Shown here: positions 24,942 through 33,315 of the stretch, piece after piece | Position numbering within the stretch: position 1 is the stretch's first letter | How the letters are laid out: every line of letters begins with the position of its first letter | Assembly: GCF_030864005.1 (NCBI RefSeq) | Contig: NZ_CP132976.1 | Coordinates: 1,488,001-1,552,000, forward strand | From: Achromobacter seleniivolatilans | GTDB lineage: Bacteria > Pseudomonadota > Gammaproteobacteria > Burkholderiales > Burkholderiaceae_B | DNA length: 64,000 nt | Direction: 5' to 3' | Program-made: the position numbers and the translations under genes | Notes under the pieces: generated by a model | What the model saw: the letters and a program-made list of their open reading frames with translations, nothing else | The model's database searches: none | What the model was told of the DNA's origin: nothing

Positions 24942-26066
24942 GTGAATACTCGTCCCACAGTTGATCTAGCCCGCGTGCTGCTTGTCATCGTCATACTTTC
25001 CGCTTTGATGATCGGCAGCCTGTACATATTGCGCCCCTTTTTGCCAGGGTTGATCTGGGCAACGACCATCGTCGTCGCGACCTGGCCGGTGTTGCTGGCC
25101 ATTGAACGCCGTTGCGGCGGACGCCGTTGGGCCGCCACGGGGGTGATGCTGATCATTCTGCTGTTTGTCATTGTATTGCCGCTGTACCAGGCCATCTCCA
25201 CATTGGCCCTGCATGGCACCGCGATCATGGCGGCGGTCAAAAGCCTGCCTGACTATGCGTTGTTGGCCCCGCCCAAATGGCTCAGCAGCATCCCGGTAGC
25301 CGGCCCGCGCATTACCCAGGAATGGCAGACCCTGTCCGATGCTGGCGCCGGCGGCTTATTGGCGCGGATGGAACCCTATTTGACCGAAGCCGCTCGCTGG
25401 TTGCTCAGCCACGCCGCTATCGTCGGTGTGTTCGTGATGCATATGCTGATCACGATCGTCATTGCCGGCATTCTTTACAGCCAGGGCGACATGGCGGCGG
25501 ATTTGGCCAAGCGCTTTTCGAATCGTCTGGCCGGCCCGCGTGGCGTCGCCGCGGTTCGCCTGGCTGGCGCTGCTATTCGCGCAGTCGCACTGGGGATTGT
25601 GGTGACGGCAGTAGTGCAGTCCGCATTGGGCGGCATCGGCCTATGGATCGCAGGGGTGCCTGCCGCCGGTATCCTGACGGCGCTGATGGTGATGCTGTGT
25701 CTGGCGCAGTTGGGCCCGTTGCTGCCCATGTTGGGCGGCGCCGCCTGGCTCTTTCAGAACGATATGAAGGTGGCTGCGATCTTGCTGGTGATCTGGGCGC
25801 TGGTGGTCGCCATGCTGGACAACCTGCTGCGGCCGATGCTGATCAAACGCGGCGTGAATTTGTCGCTGCTGCTGATTCTGTCTGGCGTGTTGGGCGGGAT
25901 GTTTGCCTTCGGCATCGTCGGTCTATTCATTGGTCCGGTGATCCTGGCTGTGACGTTTACGCTGCTCAAGGCATGGATAGAAGAGGTGCCACCGCCCAGC
26001 AATACCGTTGAGATTCCGGCGCAGCCGGAAGCCGCAGTTGCCAGCCCGCCGATAGAAAAGGCGTAA
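24942..26066 (+). CDS. AI-2E family transporter (YdiK/PerM-like)
   Basis: A 374-residue membrane protein with seven or eight helices in the AI-2E exporter family arrangement: two N-terminal helices, a soluble stretch (about residues 85-145), then a hydrophobic C-terminal half with the conserved DNLLRPMLIKRGVNLSLLLILSGVLGGMFAFGIVGLFIGPVIL segment. The start is a GTG at 24942 with AGGAG six bases upstream; there is no in-frame ATG. The C-terminus is a proline/glutamate tail. Despite the family name, export of AI-2 is proven for few members; others affect peptide or ion export. Confidence 0.87.
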   Translation: MNTRPTVDLARVLLVIVILSALMIGSLYILRPFLPGLIWATTIVVATWPVLLAIERRCGGRRWAATGVMLIILLFVIVLPLYQAISTLALHGTAIMAAVKSLPDYALLAPPKWLSSIPVAGPRITQEWQTLSDAGAGGLLARMEPYLTEAARWLLSHAAIVGVFVMHMLITIVIAGILYSQGDMAADLAKRFSNRLAGPRGVAAVRLAGAAIRAVALGIVVTAVVQSALGGIGLWIAGVPAAGILTALMVMLCLAQLGPLLPMLGGAAWLFQNDMKVAAILLVIWALVVAMLDNLLRPMLIKRGVNLSLLLILSGVLGGMFAFGIVGLFIGPVILAVTFTLLKAWIEEVPPPSNTVEIPAQPEAAVASPPIEKA

Positions 26067-26081
26067 CATCTGTCTGATGTG

Positions 26082-26104
26082 GCGGGCTGACAGCCCGCTT
26101 TTTT
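26082..26104 (+). terminator. Intrinsic terminator of the AI-2E permease gene
   Basis: Seven-bp stem GCGGGCT/AGCCCGC with a 3-base loop, followed at once by six T residues (26099-26104). It begins 16 bp after the stop codon. Confidence 0.92.
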
Positions 26105-26209
26105 ACACCCCCCGGCAATACCCATGACGATGCACCCGCTTGTGCTGGCTGACAGCACACCCCATTTCCATTCCCCCCAGGCTCTGTCCGCACACTTGGC
26201 GGTGGCGCG

Positions 26210-26935
26210 ATGAGCGAAAGCGAACGCTTGGCCAAGCGGCTGGCCACTGAACAGTCCTGCTCACGCGGTGATGCCGAACGCTATATAGAAGGCGGTTGGG
26301 TAGCCGTAGACGGAAAGACCGTGGAAGAACCCGGCTTCCGGGTTGGGGCCAAGCAAACCATTACCTTGTTGCCCGGCGCAAAACTGGAAGACATGCGGCC
26401 CGTGACGGTGCTGCTGCACAAGCCCGTCGGCGTGTACGCCAATGACGAGCCCGGTTCGGCCCGAGACCTGATCGTGCCCAAGAACCTGCTGCCGGGCGAC
26501 CGCTCCAATCAGCGTTACTTGAAGCGCATGTTCAACGGTCTGAAACTGGTTACGCCGCTGGAACGCGCGGCCAGCGGACTGGTGATCTACACGCAGGAAT
26601 ATCCGGTAGCCCGCAAGCTGGTAGAAGAAGGCCGGCACGTTGAGCAGGAATACGTGGCGCAGGTCACGGGCCAATTGAGCGAAGGCGATCTGGCCCGGTT
26701 GCAGCGCGGCATGTCCTATGAAGGACGCGCCGCCACGCCCATGAAGGTTAGTTGGCAGAACGAAACCCATCTGCGCTTTGCGTTGAAGACGCCAATGCCC
26801 GGTTTTATTGAATATGTCTGCGACACCGCGGGTCTGCAATTGCAGGCCTTGCGCCGCATTCGGATAGGGCGGCTGCCCATGGCGGGGCTGACAGCAGGGC
26901 AATGGCGCTATCGCCTGGAATACGAACGGTTTTGA
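26210..26935 (+). CDS. RsuA/RluF-type pseudouridine synthase-like protein lacking the catalytic Asp
   Basis: A 241-residue protein with an N-terminal S4 RNA-binding domain (about residues 4-50) and a C-terminal pseudouridine-synthase fold of the RsuA/RluB/E/F type (LLHKPVGVYAND at about 68-79). In the family the catalytic Asp sits in a G-R-L-D-x-x-T/S-x-G motif. Here the aligned segment is TPLERAASGLVIYTQ, with Glu118 in the Asp position. The usual late RQVRRM motif is changed to LQALRRIRIG. It may therefore be an RNA-binding protein or have altered activity rather than a conventional synthase. The following LD-carboxypeptidase gene starts 17 bp downstream. Confidence 0.8.
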   Translation: MSESERLAKRLATEQSCSRGDAERYIEGGWVAVDGKTVEEPGFRVGAKQTITLLPGAKLEDMRPVTVLLHKPVGVYANDEPGSARDLIVPKNLLPGDRSNQRYLKRMFNGLKLVTPLERAASGLVIYTQEYPVARKLVEEGRHVEQEYVAQVTGQLSEGDLARLQRGMSYEGRAATPMKVSWQNETHLRFALKTPMPGFIEYVCDTAGLQLQALRRIRIGRLPMAGLTAGQWRYRLEYERF

Positions 26936-26952
26936 CAACGCCTGGCAAGCCA

Positions 26953-28053
26953 ATGATCCGCAACGAGACCGGCCGCAGAGACTTCCTGAAACAGACGGGC
27001 GCCCTGTGTTTGTCGGCGTTGGCACTGAGCGGCTGCGCAAGCCGCGCGCCCAGCCTGAATCAGGGCGCATCCAGGGTATCGTCCGCGTCCTCGCACGGCG
27101 CTGGGGCGGCGCCCGTGCCAGCCTTGCGCCCGGGCGGCCGCGTCGCCATCGTGGCGCCGGCATCCGCCGGGCGTGACGCCAGCGATGAGGCGGCCGAGTG
27201 GCTGGAGGCACGCGGTTTTGTGGCGCAGGTCATGCCCGCCACACGTGCCCGCATGGACTCGCCCTATGACTATCTCGCGGGCAGCGATGCGGACCGGCTG
27301 GCTGATTTGCATGCTGCGTTTGCCTCGCCCGATGTGGGCGCCGTGTGGTGTCTGCAAGGTGGATTTGGGTCCTGGCGCTTGTTGAGCCAGCTGGATTTTG
27401 CGCTGTTGCGCAAGCATCCCAAGCCCTTCATTGGCTATAGCGACATCACCGCACTGCATCTGGCAATGCAACGCCACGCAGGATTTGTCACCTTTCACGG
27501 GCCGATGCTGGCGCAAGACCTTTTGGCTGGAAAGCGCGAACCTACGGAATCGCATTTACTGGCCATGGTGACGGGCCAAGTGGGGAAGGGGGCATGGATC
27601 AGTCCGACGCCGGATGCGATGCCGACCGAACTGATCCCGGGCGTGGCAAGTGGCCGGCTGATCGGAGGCAATCTGGCGCTGATCTCTGCGCTGATGGGGT
27701 CTCCGAACGAAATAGATACCCGTGACTCCATCCTGTTCATCGAAGACGTAAACGAAGCGGTGCCGCGTATCGACCGGCTGCTGGGCCAGTTGGCCGCGGC
27801 GGGCAAGTTCGATGGCGTCAAGGGCGTCCTGGTAGGGAACTTCACGCGTTTGGGCGTGCAGATGGACGAGGCGCAGGCCCAAGGTCTGGTGTATCCGCTG
27901 GTCTTGGAACAATTTCGGGCGCGCGGTATTCCCGTGCTGGGCGGCTGGCCCAGTGGGCACGGCGACCCGAACCTGACGCTGCCGCTTGGCGCGCGCGTCA
28001 CGCTGGACACTGGCCGCGGCGCGTTGCGGCTGGATCAGGCGGTGGCGGTCTAA
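26953..28053 (+). CDS. ldcA: LD-carboxypeptidase (peptidase S66), exported via Tat with lipobox
   Basis: A 366-residue peptidase S66 enzyme that removes the terminal D-Ala from muramoyl tetrapeptides during murein recycling. The catalytic residues are visible: Ser163 in GYSDITALH, Glu264 in FIEDVNE and His336 in PSGHGDPN. E. coli LdcA is cytoplasmic, but this one starts with a twin-arginine motif (GRRDFLK, residues 7-13), a hydrophobic stretch and LSGC at residues 25-28. It is therefore predicted to be a Tat-exported lipoprotein. The start at 26953 is chosen to open this signal; the longer frame overlaps the previous gene. Confidence 0.88.
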   Translation: MIRNETGRRDFLKQTGALCLSALALSGCASRAPSLNQGASRVSSASSHGAGAAPVPALRPGGRVAIVAPASAGRDASDEAAEWLEARGFVAQVMPATRARMDSPYDYLAGSDADRLADLHAAFASPDVGAVWCLQGGFGSWRLLSQLDFALLRKHPKPFIGYSDITALHLAMQRHAGFVTFHGPMLAQDLLAGKREPTESHLLAMVTGQVGKGAWISPTPDAMPTELIPGVASGRLIGGNLALISALMGSPNEIDTRDSILFIEDVNEAVPRIDRLLGQLAAAGKFDGVKGVLVGNFTRLGVQMDEAQAQGLVYPLVLEQFRARGIPVLGGWPSGHGDPNLTLPLGARVTLDTGRGALRLDQAVAV

Positions 28054-28107
28054 GCGCCTGATTTTGTTCAAGTCAGGGAAACCTGCTGCCCCGCGCCGAC
28101 GGCCGCT

Positions 28108-29157
28108 TCACCATTTCTGGGTCAATGGCGCGACTTCCTGGTTAGCCGGAAACAAGGGCAGCACATACTCCGCAAGCTCCTGAATGACTTCGGCCGCTGG
28201 CCGTTGCGAGAACTGGATGCCCAATGCCGCATGGTTGACGCCAGCGTCATTCCATTCGCGCAGCAGCTCAATCAGCCCATTGCGCCCTGTGCGCAGAACA
28301 TATCCGCCATTGATCGGGGTGCGCGGATGGTCGGGCTGCTCCACCAGATCCAGCCATTCGTTCGTGATGTGAGGCCGGAATCCGCCGTCTGGAATCAGGT
28401 TGCGCCACGCCTGGATCTTGCTGGCCAGGCGGCGCGGTCCCAATACATTCTGAGTAGATTCTGGATAGGTGAGCCAACCATCGGCTTGCTCGGCAATCCA
28501 GTCCAGCGATTGTCGGCTGGACCCCGTGACCATCAATGGAATCCTTCCCGTGGCGGGTTGGGGCAGCAGTTCTACGTCGGCCATGGAACCCAAGGGGGTA
28601 GTGATCGCGTGACGTCCCGGCCGCAACAATTGCCGAACGTGGTCAACCGTCTGCGCAAACCGGTCTCCACGATTTTCGTGCTGCAAGCCATAGGCGGGAA
28701 ACTCCACGGCTCGGTCGCCCGATGCGATACCCATTACCAGGCGGCCGCCGGATAGCGTATCGATCGTCGCCGCCGCCTTGGCCAGATCGATGGGATGCCG
28801 CAGCGAAAAAATCGCGCTTCCCGTGGCCAATGCCACGCGTCGCGTTCGCGCCGCCAGATATGCGAGGTACGTGAAGGGGTCAAACACTTGGCCGGCGTCG
28901 CCAAAGCGCGTGTCATACAGCGGCACATCACGTACCCAGGTGGCGGCAAAGCCGTAGTCATCGATCCGCTGGACCAAGTCCGTTTGCCCGCTAAGAACCT
29001 CCATGTCTCCCTGGTAGAAGCGCAGGGGAAGGAAGATTCCGATGGTAAGGGCATCTTCCTGGAACATGCGCCAGTATCCCGGATGATTCGCGAAAGCCGC
29101 AGAAGAGGCTCCCTTGCACAGGGGCTGATAAGTCATTTCAAGGGTTTGATCATTCAT
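28108..29157 (-). CDS. LLM-class (luciferase-like) flavin monooxygenase
   Basis: A 349-residue TIM-barrel protein of the bacterial luciferase-like family. Recognisable parts are IGIFLPLRFY near the N-terminus, TRRVALATGSAIFSLRHPIDLAKAAATIDTLSGGRLVMGIASGDR in the middle and LMVTGSSRQSLDWIAEQADGW. It resembles the group of LLM oxidoreductases typified by Bacillus BA3436, whose substrates are unknown. It is the second gene after a glutathione transferase, 21 bp apart on the same strand. The pair suggests oxidation and conjugation of an organic compound, but this is inference. A flavin reductase is not adjacent. Confidence 0.85.
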   Translation of the reverse strand: MNDQTLEMTYQPLCKGASSAAFANHPGYWRMFQEDALTIGIFLPLRFYQGDMEVLSGQTDLVQRIDDYGFAATWVRDVPLYDTRFGDAGQVFDPFTYLAYLAARTRRVALATGSAIFSLRHPIDLAKAAATIDTLSGGRLVMGIASGDRAVEFPAYGLQHENRGDRFAQTVDHVRQLLRPGRHAITTPLGSMADVELLPQPATGRIPLMVTGSSRQSLDWIAEQADGWLTYPESTQNVLGPRRLASKIQAWRNLIPDGGFRPHITNEWLDLVEQPDHPRTPINGGYVLRTGRNGLIELLREWNDAGVNHAALGIQFSQRPAAEVIQELAEYVLPLFPANQEVAPLTQKW

Positions 29158-29178
29158 GTTGGGTGCGTGTTTGAAGTC

Positions 29179-29817
29179 TCAGGGGCCAATAGCCGGCGCC
29201 GGCAGCGAGATGCCCCGCTGTACGGCGGGCCTGGCGTCGACGCGCTCGTACCAAGCGGTCAAATGGCGGAATGCCGAGAAATCAAAGTGAATGATCCTAG
29301 CGATGTGCATCCATCCGAAGGTAGCGATGTCCGCGATTGAAAAGTCTGTGCCCGCCAACCAGTCTCTGCTGGCCAATTGCTGATCCAGGGTGCGAAAGCC
29401 GTCTTCGCTCAACCGTCTATAGCGTTCAATGGCGGGCGGGTAGGGCTCGGGGGCAAACATCTCGAAATGGACCCGCTGGCCCAAAATGGGCCCGGCGCTA
29501 GAGGCATGAAACATCAGCCACTTGATGGCATCCCAGCGCGCCGGCCCCGAGGCCGCCAGCAATCGGCCAGTCTTGTCCGCCAGATACAGCAGGATGGCCG
29601 CTGATTCAAACAGCGTAATGCCTTGCTGCGGGTCAAGCAGCACGGGGATGCGGCCGTACGGATTGAGCGCCAGGAATTCAGGGCTGCGGTTTTCGCCCTG
29701 ATCGACTTTGACGTGATGAAGGGTGTACGGAATGCCCAGTTCTTCCAAGGCTATCGTTGCCTTGAAACCATTGGGAGAGCTGTCGGTGTACAGAACCAGC
29801 TCAGAGCGATTCAACAT
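29179..29817 (-). CDS. Glutathione S-transferase family protein (YfcG/GstB-like)
   Basis: A 212-residue GST. The N-terminal thioredoxin-like domain carries LVLYTDSSPNGFKATIALEELGIPY, NPYGRIPVLLD (cis-Pro loop) and FESAAILLYLADKTG (glutathione gamma-Glu site). The helical C-terminal domain ends at VDARPAVQRGISLP. Features such as S-P-N-G-x-K at the first helix are those of the nu-class YfcG group, which often has disulfide-bond reductase activity. First gene of a probable two-gene operon with the LLM oxidoreductase. Its promoter contains palindromes described separately. Confidence 0.88.
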   Translation of the reverse strand: MLNRSELVLYTDSSPNGFKATIALEELGIPYTLHHVKVDQGENRSPEFLALNPYGRIPVLLDPQQGITLFESAAILLYLADKTGRLLAASGPARWDAIKWLMFHASSAGPILGQRVHFEMFAPEPYPPAIERYRRLSEDGFRTLDQQLASRDWLAGTDFSIADIATFGWMHIARIIHFDFSAFRHLTAWYERVDARPAVQRGISLPAPAIGP

Positions 29818-29829
29818 GGGCTCTCACTT

Positions 29830-29879
29830 CTAGAATTAGATTTACTAAATTGGCGTCTCTGCAAGAAGCCAAATTCTAG
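29830..29879. promoter_or_regulatory. Inverted repeats in the GST promoter
   Basis: CTAGAATT/AATTCTAG (29830-29837, 29872-29879) encloses TTGGC/GCCAA (29850-29854, 29868-29872) and the 11-base palindrome ATTTACTAAAT (29841-29851 region). It lies 13-62 bp upstream of the GST start codon. A plausible operator for a regulator not evident in the immediate neighbourhood. Confidence 0.45.
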
Positions 29880-29929
29880 GTAATGGGAGCCGACTGTTAA
29901 AAGCGATTTATCCTGCTCGTAGACATTAG

Positions 29930-30403
29930 CTAATCTATATTCTTAGTGTCCGCGCTTTTCTTCACAACGCGCTGCAAGCGGCGCACGTGGCTGCCTACTG
30001 CCCGCCAGTTCCAGGTATCCGGCGGATCGAACTCCGGATACTGCGGCACCCACGTGTTTGCACGCGTCTCGGAATTGGCAGAAATGCGAATGCCGGCCGC
30101 TTGCACCTGGACCGAGATCAGCCCCCAGCCTTCCCAGGTATAGCGCAGCGTGTGCCCAGGTACGGCATCGGGTTTCAGGTGTATTGTCTTGCGGCATGCC
30201 CGGCCCAGCATGTCGGGATACACCACATAGAAGTACGCCATGCCGCGTGCAGCGGCGATTTTTTCTTCTATGAATGCGGCAAGCGCATCGGCCGACGCGA
30301 ATTGCATCGGCTCGCAGTCCAGGGCCGAGTAGGCTTCCAGGACCTGCGCGCCTGGCTTGGCAAAGATGGCATCGGCCAGCGGCCGGATTGTCGCTGCGGT
30401 CAT
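29930..30403 (-). CDS. Hypothetical protein coupled to an Rrf2 regulator
   Basis: A 157-residue soluble protein I do not recognise. It begins [18 protein letters not shown] and contains [22 protein letters not shown], a tryptophan-rich [12 protein letters not shown] segment and, near the C-terminus, [16 protein letters not shown]. No signal peptide or membrane segment is seen. The start at 30403 is chosen because its ATG overlaps the stop of the upstream Rrf2 gene as ATGA, the standard arrangement for translational coupling. The earlier in-frame start at 30430 would lie inside the Rrf2 gene. The coupling implies that the protein works with, or is tightly co-regulated by, the regulator. Confidence 0.7.
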   Translation of the reverse strand: MTAATIRPLADAIFAKPGAQVLEAYSALDCEPMQFASADALAAFIEEKIAAARGMAYFYVVYPDMLGRACRKTIHLKPDAVPGHTLRYTWEGWGLISVQVQAAGIRISANSETRANTWVPQYPEFDPPDTWNWRAVGSHVRRLQRVVKKSADTKNID

Positions 30404-30864
30404 GCTTTGTGCGCCGCCGATACCGTACAAACACGTCCATGTTTCACGCGCCGAGCATGAAAATCGGTGCTTAACGCGGCCAGCGTAACGCCGCCAAATC
30501 GCGCGAGCAACAGCGCTTCCGCGTCTTCGAAGGCGCCGGTCAGCGCCGCGTTCACGGACGCTTCAACCAGGCACTCGGTGGATTCGCTGCGGTTACCCAT
30601 GGCAAAAATCTCTGGCGACCCAAGCGCTTCATAGATGTCACGCAAGGTCACCGTGTTGAAGTCGCAAGAAATCGTCCAGCCGCCGCCATGGCCCTTTTCA
30701 GAGTGCACCAAGCCTTGGTCGCGCAGGCCCGCCATGATGCGTCGAATGACGACGGGGTTGGTCTGCATCAGCTTGCTCAGGTCTTCGGACGTCATGGGGC
30801 CCGTGGACTCGGCCATATGAAGGAGAACGTGGAGTACGCCGGAAAGTTTGCTGTCTCTTCTCAT
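30400..30864 (-). CDS. Rrf2-family transcriptional regulator
   Basis: A 154-residue winged-helix regulator of the Rrf2 family: [19 protein letters not shown], then the recognition region [25 protein letters not shown] and the wing [29 protein letters not shown]. The three clustered cysteines that hold an iron-sulfur cluster in IscR/NsrR are not present, so this is the YwnA/CymR-like subgroup. It is the first gene of a two-gene unit and overlaps the following unknown gene by four bases. Its signal is unknown. Confidence 0.85.
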   Translation of the reverse strand: MRRDSKLSGVLHVLLHMAESTGPMTSEDLSKLMQTNPVVIRRIMAGLRDQGLVHSEKGHGGGWTISCDFNTVTLRDIYEALGSPEIFAMGNRSESTECLVEASVNAALTGAFEDAEALLLARFGGVTLAALSTDFHARRVKHGRVCTVSAAHKA

Positions 30865-31048
30865 GCAACGGATCGTATTGCATGAGCTTTCCCACGGTCA
30901 AACGGGATACTGAGCCGGCGTCAAATAATCCGGCCGGGTTGCGCCTTAAAGGGCGGTTCTTCTGTTGAGCTAATCATATAAAACGCAGACACTGGCGTGG
31001 TTCCCGCGCGTCCTCCGCATTCAACCTTGAGCACAGCTAAAACAGTAG

Positions 31049-32200
31049 ATGAAACCTACCAGCAAAGTGAATAGAGATTTCGCCAGCCTTTCGCCGGCAG
31101 TACAGCGTGGTTCGACGGTCGTGTTCGATTCCATCGCCGACTTCGTCAATCGTGCGGACCGTCAGCCAGACGGCTATAACTATGGGGTAACCGGCACACC
31201 CACGGCGCGTCTGCTTGAAGACCGTATCGCCCTGCTTGAAGGCGGGCGCCATTGCGTGGTTGCGCCGTCGGGCGCGGCGGCGTTGATGACAGTGCTGATG
31301 AGCTTTGTGCGCGGCGGCGACCATCTCCTGCTTTCCGCAGCAAGTTATGGGGCGCTGAAAAGCTTTGGCCAGAATTGGCTGGCGCACATGGGCGTCCAGG
31401 TCGAACAATACGACCCTGCAATCGGAGCCCAGATCGAGGCGCAGATCCTTCCGAATACGCGCATGATCTGTATCGAAGCGCCCGGAAGCATCACCATGGA
31501 AATGTCGGACGCGCCGGCGATTGCCCATGTTGCCCGCCGCCATGGCGTGCTGACGATGATGGATAACACCTGGGCCAGCCCCTTGGGCTTTCAGCCGCTG
31601 GCGCATGGCGTGGATTTCAGTGTCGAGGCCGCAACCAAGTTCTTCGGCGGCCATTCCGATGTACTGATGGGCACGATCAGCATGAACGACGCCGGGCACT
31701 ATGCCGCCGTACGTGAAACCCAGAACACCTTGGGCCAGCAAGTCAGCCCTGACGACTGCTTTCTGGTGCTGCGCGGCCTTGAAACCTTGAGCCTGCGCGT
31801 ACGCGCTCAAAGCGAAGCCACCTTGCGGATCGCCGAGTGGCTGCAAGGCCAGCCCCAAGTTGATCGCTTGCTGTACCCGCCGCTGCCATTTGACGCAGGC
31901 CACGCCGTGTGGAAGCGAAACTTCACGACCAACGGCTGCCTGTTCTCGATGTTGCTCAAACCCGGTCCCGACGCGGCCTTCCACAGCTTTTTCAACACCT
32001 TGAGCCAGTTTGCCATTGGCGCAAGCTGGGGCGGCGTCCACAGCCTGGCGGCGTTTTATCCCGCCGCAATGCAAGCCGCGCGCGACTGGCCGGCCACAGA
32101 TCAACCGGTAGTTCGCTTGTCGATCGGGCTGGATGACGTGGACGTGCTTAAAGACGACTTGCGCGCCGCGCTCCGCGCCTACCAACAGCAGGCGGGTTAG
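31049..32200 (+). CDS. metC: Cystathionine beta-lyase-like PLP enzyme
   Basis: A 383-residue Cys/Met-metabolism PLP-dependent enzyme (fold type I). The PLP lysine lies in SVEAATKFFGGHSDVLMG (about residues 192-209). The cofactor phosphate-binding loop is APSGAAALMTVL (about 72-83), and the Asp that pairs with the pyridine nitrogen is in TMMDNTWASPLGFQPL. The overall similarity is to MetC, which cleaves cystathionine to homocysteine, pyruvate and ammonia; the family is easily confused with cystathionine gamma-synthase or methionine gamma-lyase. It stands alone after a 184-bp gap; no SAM riboswitch is visible there. Confidence 0.85.
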   Translation: MKPTSKVNRDFASLSPAVQRGSTVVFDSIADFVNRADRQPDGYNYGVTGTPTARLLEDRIALLEGGRHCVVAPSGAAALMTVLMSFVRGGDHLLLSAASYGALKSFGQNWLAHMGVQVEQYDPAIGAQIEAQILPNTRMICIEAPGSITMEMSDAPAIAHVARRHGVLTMMDNTWASPLGFQPLAHGVDFSVEAATKFFGGHSDVLMGTISMNDAGHYAAVRETQNTLGQQVSPDDCFLVLRGLETLSLRVRAQSEATLRIAEWLQGQPQVDRLLYPPLPFDAGHAVWKRNFTTNGCLFSMLLKPGPDAAFHSFFNTLSQFAIGASWGGVHSLAAFYPAAMQAARDWPATDQPVVRLSIGLDDVDVLKDDLRAALRAYQQQAG

Positions 32201-32290
32201 CTTGGCGGGTAACGCCAGCGCAGGCTTCGCGGTATAACGATGAGGTTCACCCGCGGCGTGTTTCGCGTCGCGCCGGATTGGGAGCCTCCC

Positions 32291-33295
32291 ATGCGCGACA
32301 TCGTTCAACTGCGTCCCGAAGGACTGTATTGCCCGGCCGGGCAGTTCTACATTGATCCGTGGCGCCCGGTAGCCACCGCCGTGCTGACCCACGGGCACGG
32401 GGACCATGCCCGCGTCGGCATGGGCTGTTATCACACCAGCGCCGAAGGGCTGCCAATTTTGCAATGGCGCCTGGGCGCCCAGGACTACCGTGCCCATGAG
32501 TACGGCGAGCCCTTTACCTTGGGCGGCGCACGCGTGTCCTTGCATCCCGCTGGCCACGTTCTGGGATCTGCACAGGTCCGCATTGAAGCAGAAGGGCAGG
32601 TCTGGGTGGTTTCTGGCGACTACAAGCGCCAGCCCGATCCCACGTGCAGCCCCTTTGAAGTCGTCGCCTGCGACACGTTCATCACCGAAGCGACGTTTGG
32701 CCTGCCAATTTACCGCTGGCCCAGTGCTGCGGACGTTGCGCGCGATATCGTGCAATGGCGTGACCATTGTGCTGCACGCGGCGAAACCGCCATTCTGTAT
32801 TGCTACGCGCTGGGTAAAGCGCAGCGCGTGTTGGCCGAATTGAAGCCGGTAATTGACCGGCCCGTTTATTTACATGGCGCCATCGCCGCCGGAGTGGACG
32901 TCTACCGCCGGGCGGGAATCGACATGGCCGACACTCGGCTGGTGATAGACGCGGATGCAGCGCGCGAGACGCCGGGTACGGGATTTGCTGGGGAACTGGT
33001 TTTGGCGCCGCCATCCGCGGCAGGCAGTGCTTGGTTAAGGCGTTTCCGCAAGGCTCAACATGGCTTTGCCTCGGGCTGGATGCGGCTGCGGGGCAACCGC
33101 CGGCGGCGCAATATGGACCGCGGTTTTGTCGTATCGGATCACGCGGACTGGCCGGACCTCCTGCGCACCATACGCGAGACCGGGGCGCGCCGGGTCATAG
33201 CCACTCATGGAGACACTGACGCGCTGGTGCGCACCCTGAACGATGCCGGCGTGGCCGCCGAAACGCTGGCCACGCAATATGGCGAGGATGATTAG
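32291..33295 (+). CDS. Ligase-associated DNA exonuclease (metallo-beta-lactamase fold)
   Basis: A 334-residue nuclease of the metallo-beta-lactamase/beta-CASP-like type. The metal-binding motif T-H-G-H-G-D-H appears in VLTHGHGDHARV around residues 33-44, with further histidines in HPAGHVLGSAQV and a VVSGDYKRQPDPT segment, and the C-terminal VVSDHADWPDLL and IATHGDTDALV motifs. It is the family found next to LigB/C-type ATP-dependent ligases. The start at 32291 (MRDIVQLRPEGLYCPAG) is preferred because a GGGAG box lies upstream and the homologous region begins there. First gene of a four-gene DNA-repair operon. Confidence 0.9.
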   Translation: MRDIVQLRPEGLYCPAGQFYIDPWRPVATAVLTHGHGDHARVGMGCYHTSAEGLPILQWRLGAQDYRAHEYGEPFTLGGARVSLHPAGHVLGSAQVRIEAEGQVWVVSGDYKRQPDPTCSPFEVVACDTFITEATFGLPIYRWPSAADVARDIVQWRDHCAARGETAILYCYALGKAQRVLAELKPVIDRPVYLHGAIAAGVDVYRRAGIDMADTRLVIDADAARETPGTGFAGELVLAPPSAAGSAWLRRFRKAQHGFASGWMRLRGNRRRRNMDRGFVVSDHADWPDLLRTIRETGARRVIATHGDTDALVRTLNDAGVAAETLATQYGEDD

Positions 33296-33315
33296 AGCCA
33301 ACTCAAACCCCACGT

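Noticed and set aside
30865..31048. SAM riboswitch upstream of the metC-like gene
   Set aside because: The 184-bp region shows no conserved SAM aptamer elements or terminator/antiterminator pair.
31037..32767. Long minus-strand open frame of 576 codons opposite metC and the exonuclease gene
   Set aside because: It is antisense to two well-supported genes, shows no domain and has the biased composition expected of a shadow frame in GC-rich DNA.
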